A stretch of DNA of 61,547 nt, taken from the NCBI GenBank assembly GCA_964418595.1, contig CAYQMF010000025.1:1-61547 (forward strand), read 5' to 3'. Made by a program: the position numbers and the translations under genes. Shown in pieces: positions 59,746 through 61,547 of this stretch. Source of the DNA: CAYQMF01 sp964418595. Its GTDB lineage: Bacteria > Planctomycetota > UBA1135 > UBA2386. Every line of letters starts with the position of its first letter. Position 1 is the first letter of the stretch. The notes under the pieces are model-generated. The model had not been told where the DNA came from. It saw only the letters and a program-made list of their open reading frames with translations, and did no database searches.

Positions 59746-61547
59746 TCAGAGAATGTCGAGGATGCCCGACACCTGGTTGGTCAGGGTCTCGACGGCCGCG
59801 CGATAGTTGAGGCCGCTGGCGATCGGGGCGTTCCATGGCAACGGCCGACGATCCGCGATGCTGCCGAGCGCCACGGCCGCGAATGCGCGCGACATGTCGG
59901 TGAGCGACGAGTCGAAGAGCATCTTCAGCAGGGGCTGCACGCTGTGCCGATCGCCGATCGCACCCAGCGCTGCCGACAGCGCGGCGAGGCGCGCGAGGTT
60001 GCGATCGGGTGCGGCCAGCGCCGCGGCGAGTTCGCCGGCGATCTCCTTGTCGCCCAGTTTGCCGAGGGCGACGGCTGCCTGTTTCATCAGGTCGGGACGC
60101 CGCACGCTGCTGGCCACGATCTCGCGGATCAAGTCCTTGCTGGTGTGGTCGGCCATGAGTGCGAGGCCGACGCACAGGTAGCCGGCGAGTTCGTCGCGCC
60201 GACGGTACTTGGCGAGCCGGGCGCGGAGGTCGTCGGCGGCGGCGAGATGCTTGCCGAGCCCCAGCGCGATGGCGACCGCGCCGAGGACCTCGTCGTTCTT
60301 CTCGGTCCGGAGCACGTCGTGCAAGGCGCGCCCGACCAGCGAATCGGGCGTGGCGCCCGCGCTCTGCGCCTCGAACTGGGCCACACCGAGCGCGATCGCC
60401 GCCCACGACTTCTCGAGGTCGCGGCCCCGCGTGAGTCGTTGCAGGAGGAAGTCACGCGCCTCGAGGCCACCGATGTCACCCAGCGCCAGCAGCGCGAACG
60501 AGCGCGTCTGCTGGTCGGCACCGTACAGCGCCTGGGTGCGCAGCGCCTCGCGTGCGCGGGCATCCTCCGCGCCGGGCGTGCACATCTGGCCGAGGGCGAG
60601 GGCGGCCGACTGGGTGAGTTCCCCGGAGCGACGCGCGCCGTTGGTGTCGAGGACGCGCACCATGCGGTCGACCTGGCTGCGCACGGACACGCCGTCGCCG
60701 GCGACGAGCGCTGCGATGGCTGCCGGCACGTGCGCCTGCACGAGTTGCTCGCCCACACCGAGATCGGCGTCGAAGTAGCGCCACAGGCATGCGACGGCCT
60801 CGTCGCGAAGCGAGCGGTCCTCGGGTGAGGGGCGCAGCAGCCGGATGCCGAGGATCGCGGCGACCACGAGATTGCGTCCGTGCTCGGCAGGCGCCTGCAC
60901 GATCGGCGCCAGGGCGTCGAAGGCGGCAGTCTTGACGCCGACGCTGCTCGTGGCTTCGGCGATGAGGCCCAAGCCGTAGCACGCGAAGCTGCGCGTCCGC
61001 TCGTCGACCCGGCTGCGCGGCGTCGCCTCACGTCCCGCGTTGCCGTCGCGTACCAGCTCGACGAGGATCGGGAGCGCGTCGGGCATGCCGGAGATACCCA
61101 GCGCGACGGCTGCGGTCTCGCGCACCATCTGGTCGTGGCTGCTCAGCCGCTGCGCGATGAGCTTCACGACGCCGGGCTCGCTGTCTTCACCGATCTTGGC
61201 CAACGCGACCATGCAGGCCGTGACGATCTCGCGATCGGTCTCCTGTTCGAGTGCGCGCACCAGGGCCGGCACGACGTCACGCCGGATCTGATCGCGGCTC
61301 GGCGCCAGCGTCGCGGTGTTCACGTCGCGACGTTCGCCGCCCATGAAGAAGACGTCGGAGCCGGTCGCGACCCGGCCGGTCTGCACCGACGCCCGCAGGT
61401 CGATGAAGGCCGCCTTGTTGAACTCCCACCAGTAGATCCAGCGCGTGAGGTCGTCCCCGATCTCGCTGCCGCGCGGTCCCGTGCGGCCCGGGGTCAGCGC
61501 GGTGCCTCCGCCCGGAGGTGTGGTGCTCGGGCCCGGGATGCCCGGCG
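59746..61547 (-). CDS. HEAT-repeat protein, start beyond window
   Basis: The frame is open to the right edge, so the N-terminus is missing; at least 600 residues are visible. The start of the visible part reads GSEIGDDLTRWIYWWEFNKA, then more than ten HEAT repeats follow, such as EIVTACMVALAKIGEDSEPG, MVRETAAVALGISGMPDALP, LARLAALSAALGAIGDRHSV and FAAVALGSIADRRPLPWNAP. HEAT solenoids scaffold protein complexes. There is no catalytic motif. It is convergent with the spermidine-synthase-like gene, 21 bases apart. Confidence 0.85.
   Translation of the reverse strand, partial: PGIPGPSTTPPGGGTALTPGRTGPRGSEIGDDLTRWIYWWEFNKAAFIDLRASVQTGRVATGSDVFFMGGERRDVNTATLAPSRDQIRRDVVPALVRALEQETDREIVTACMVALAKIGEDSEPGVVKLIAQRLSSHDQMVRETAAVALGISGMPDALPILVELVRDGNAGREATPRSRVDERTRSFACYGLGLIAEATSSVGVKTAAFDALAPIVQAPAEHGRNLVVAAILGIRLLRPSPEDRSLRDEAVACLWRYFDADLGVGEQLVQAHVPAAIAALVAGDGVSVRSQVDRMVRVLDTNGARRSGELTQSAALALGQMCTPGAEDARAREALRTQALYGADQQTRSFALLALGDIGGLEARDFLLQRLTRGRDLEKSWAAIALGVAQFEAQSAGATPDSLVGRALHDVLRTEKNDEVLGAVAIALGLGKHLAAADDLRARLAKYRRRDELAGYLCVGLALMADHTSKDLIREIVASSVRRPDLMKQAAVALGKLGDKEIAGELAAALAAPDRNLARLAALSAALGAIGDRHSVQPLLKMLFDSSLTDMSRAFAAVALGSIADRRPLPWNAPIASGLNYRAAVETLTNQVSGILDIL

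Overview
The window is GC-rich bacterial chromosome that looks like a member of the Planctomycetota. I infer this from gene content: an ECF sigma factor of the 'Rhodopirellula' type translationally coupled to a Ser/Thr kinase with WD40 repeats, a planctomycete-type cytochrome with one CxxCH motif (PSCyt1), many large secreted proteins with Kelch, FG-GAP, NHL-like, PKD or carboxypeptidase-regulatory repeats, and a shared C-terminal domain on several of them. No rRNA, tRNA, CRISPR array, integrase or transposase was recognised. Layout, left to right. 1-6.2 kb: the 3' part of a uvrA-like gene, followed by two further copies of its 3' end. Between and after the copies sit three small cassettes on the opposite strand: a STAS-like/GHKL ATPase pair, an MNT/HEPN toxin-antitoxin pair and a DUF433/DUF5615 pair. 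6.2-16 kb: secreted proteins, a metallophosphoesterase, a kinase/WD40 gene relic, an M19 dipeptidase and an M1 peptidase. 16-22 kb: a membrane LRR protein, an S9 peptidase, a large carboxypeptidase-regulatory protein on the opposite strand, then a diverged relic of an S9 peptidase 3' end, which repeats the uvrA layout. 22-30.5 kb: the ECF/kinase operon, two more surface proteins and dispersed structured repeats. 30.5-37.4 kb: an SLC13 permease, a DUF2911-FKBP protein, an Asp-box protein and an ECF sigma factor fused through a membrane segment to carboxypeptidase-regulatory domains. 37.6-45.2 kb: a long co-directional run of peptidase-like protein, thiL, tsaE, ECF sigma factor, membrane partner, TolC-like protein and HEAT lipoprotein. 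45.2-48.7 kb: a hairpin repeat pair, an FG-GAP protein, a small membrane protein and a coiled-coil protein. 48.7-53.7 kb: a leftward group of dxr, rseP and ubiA with 4-bp overlaps, followed by the cytochrome/LRR/YHS protein. 53.8-61.5 kb: a TPR protein, two paralogous degenerate alpha/beta hydrolases, a membrane-fused spermidine-synthase-like protein and a HEAT-repeat protein cut by the window edge. The most interesting signals are the repeated architecture of host gene, opposite-strand cassette and displaced host-gene tail (uvrA twice, S9 peptidase once, perhaps the kinase relic), and a family of about 60-nt cloverleaf-like repeats at three intergenic sites whose stems differ in sequence but keep pairing. 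All calls come from reading the sequence; no database search was run.
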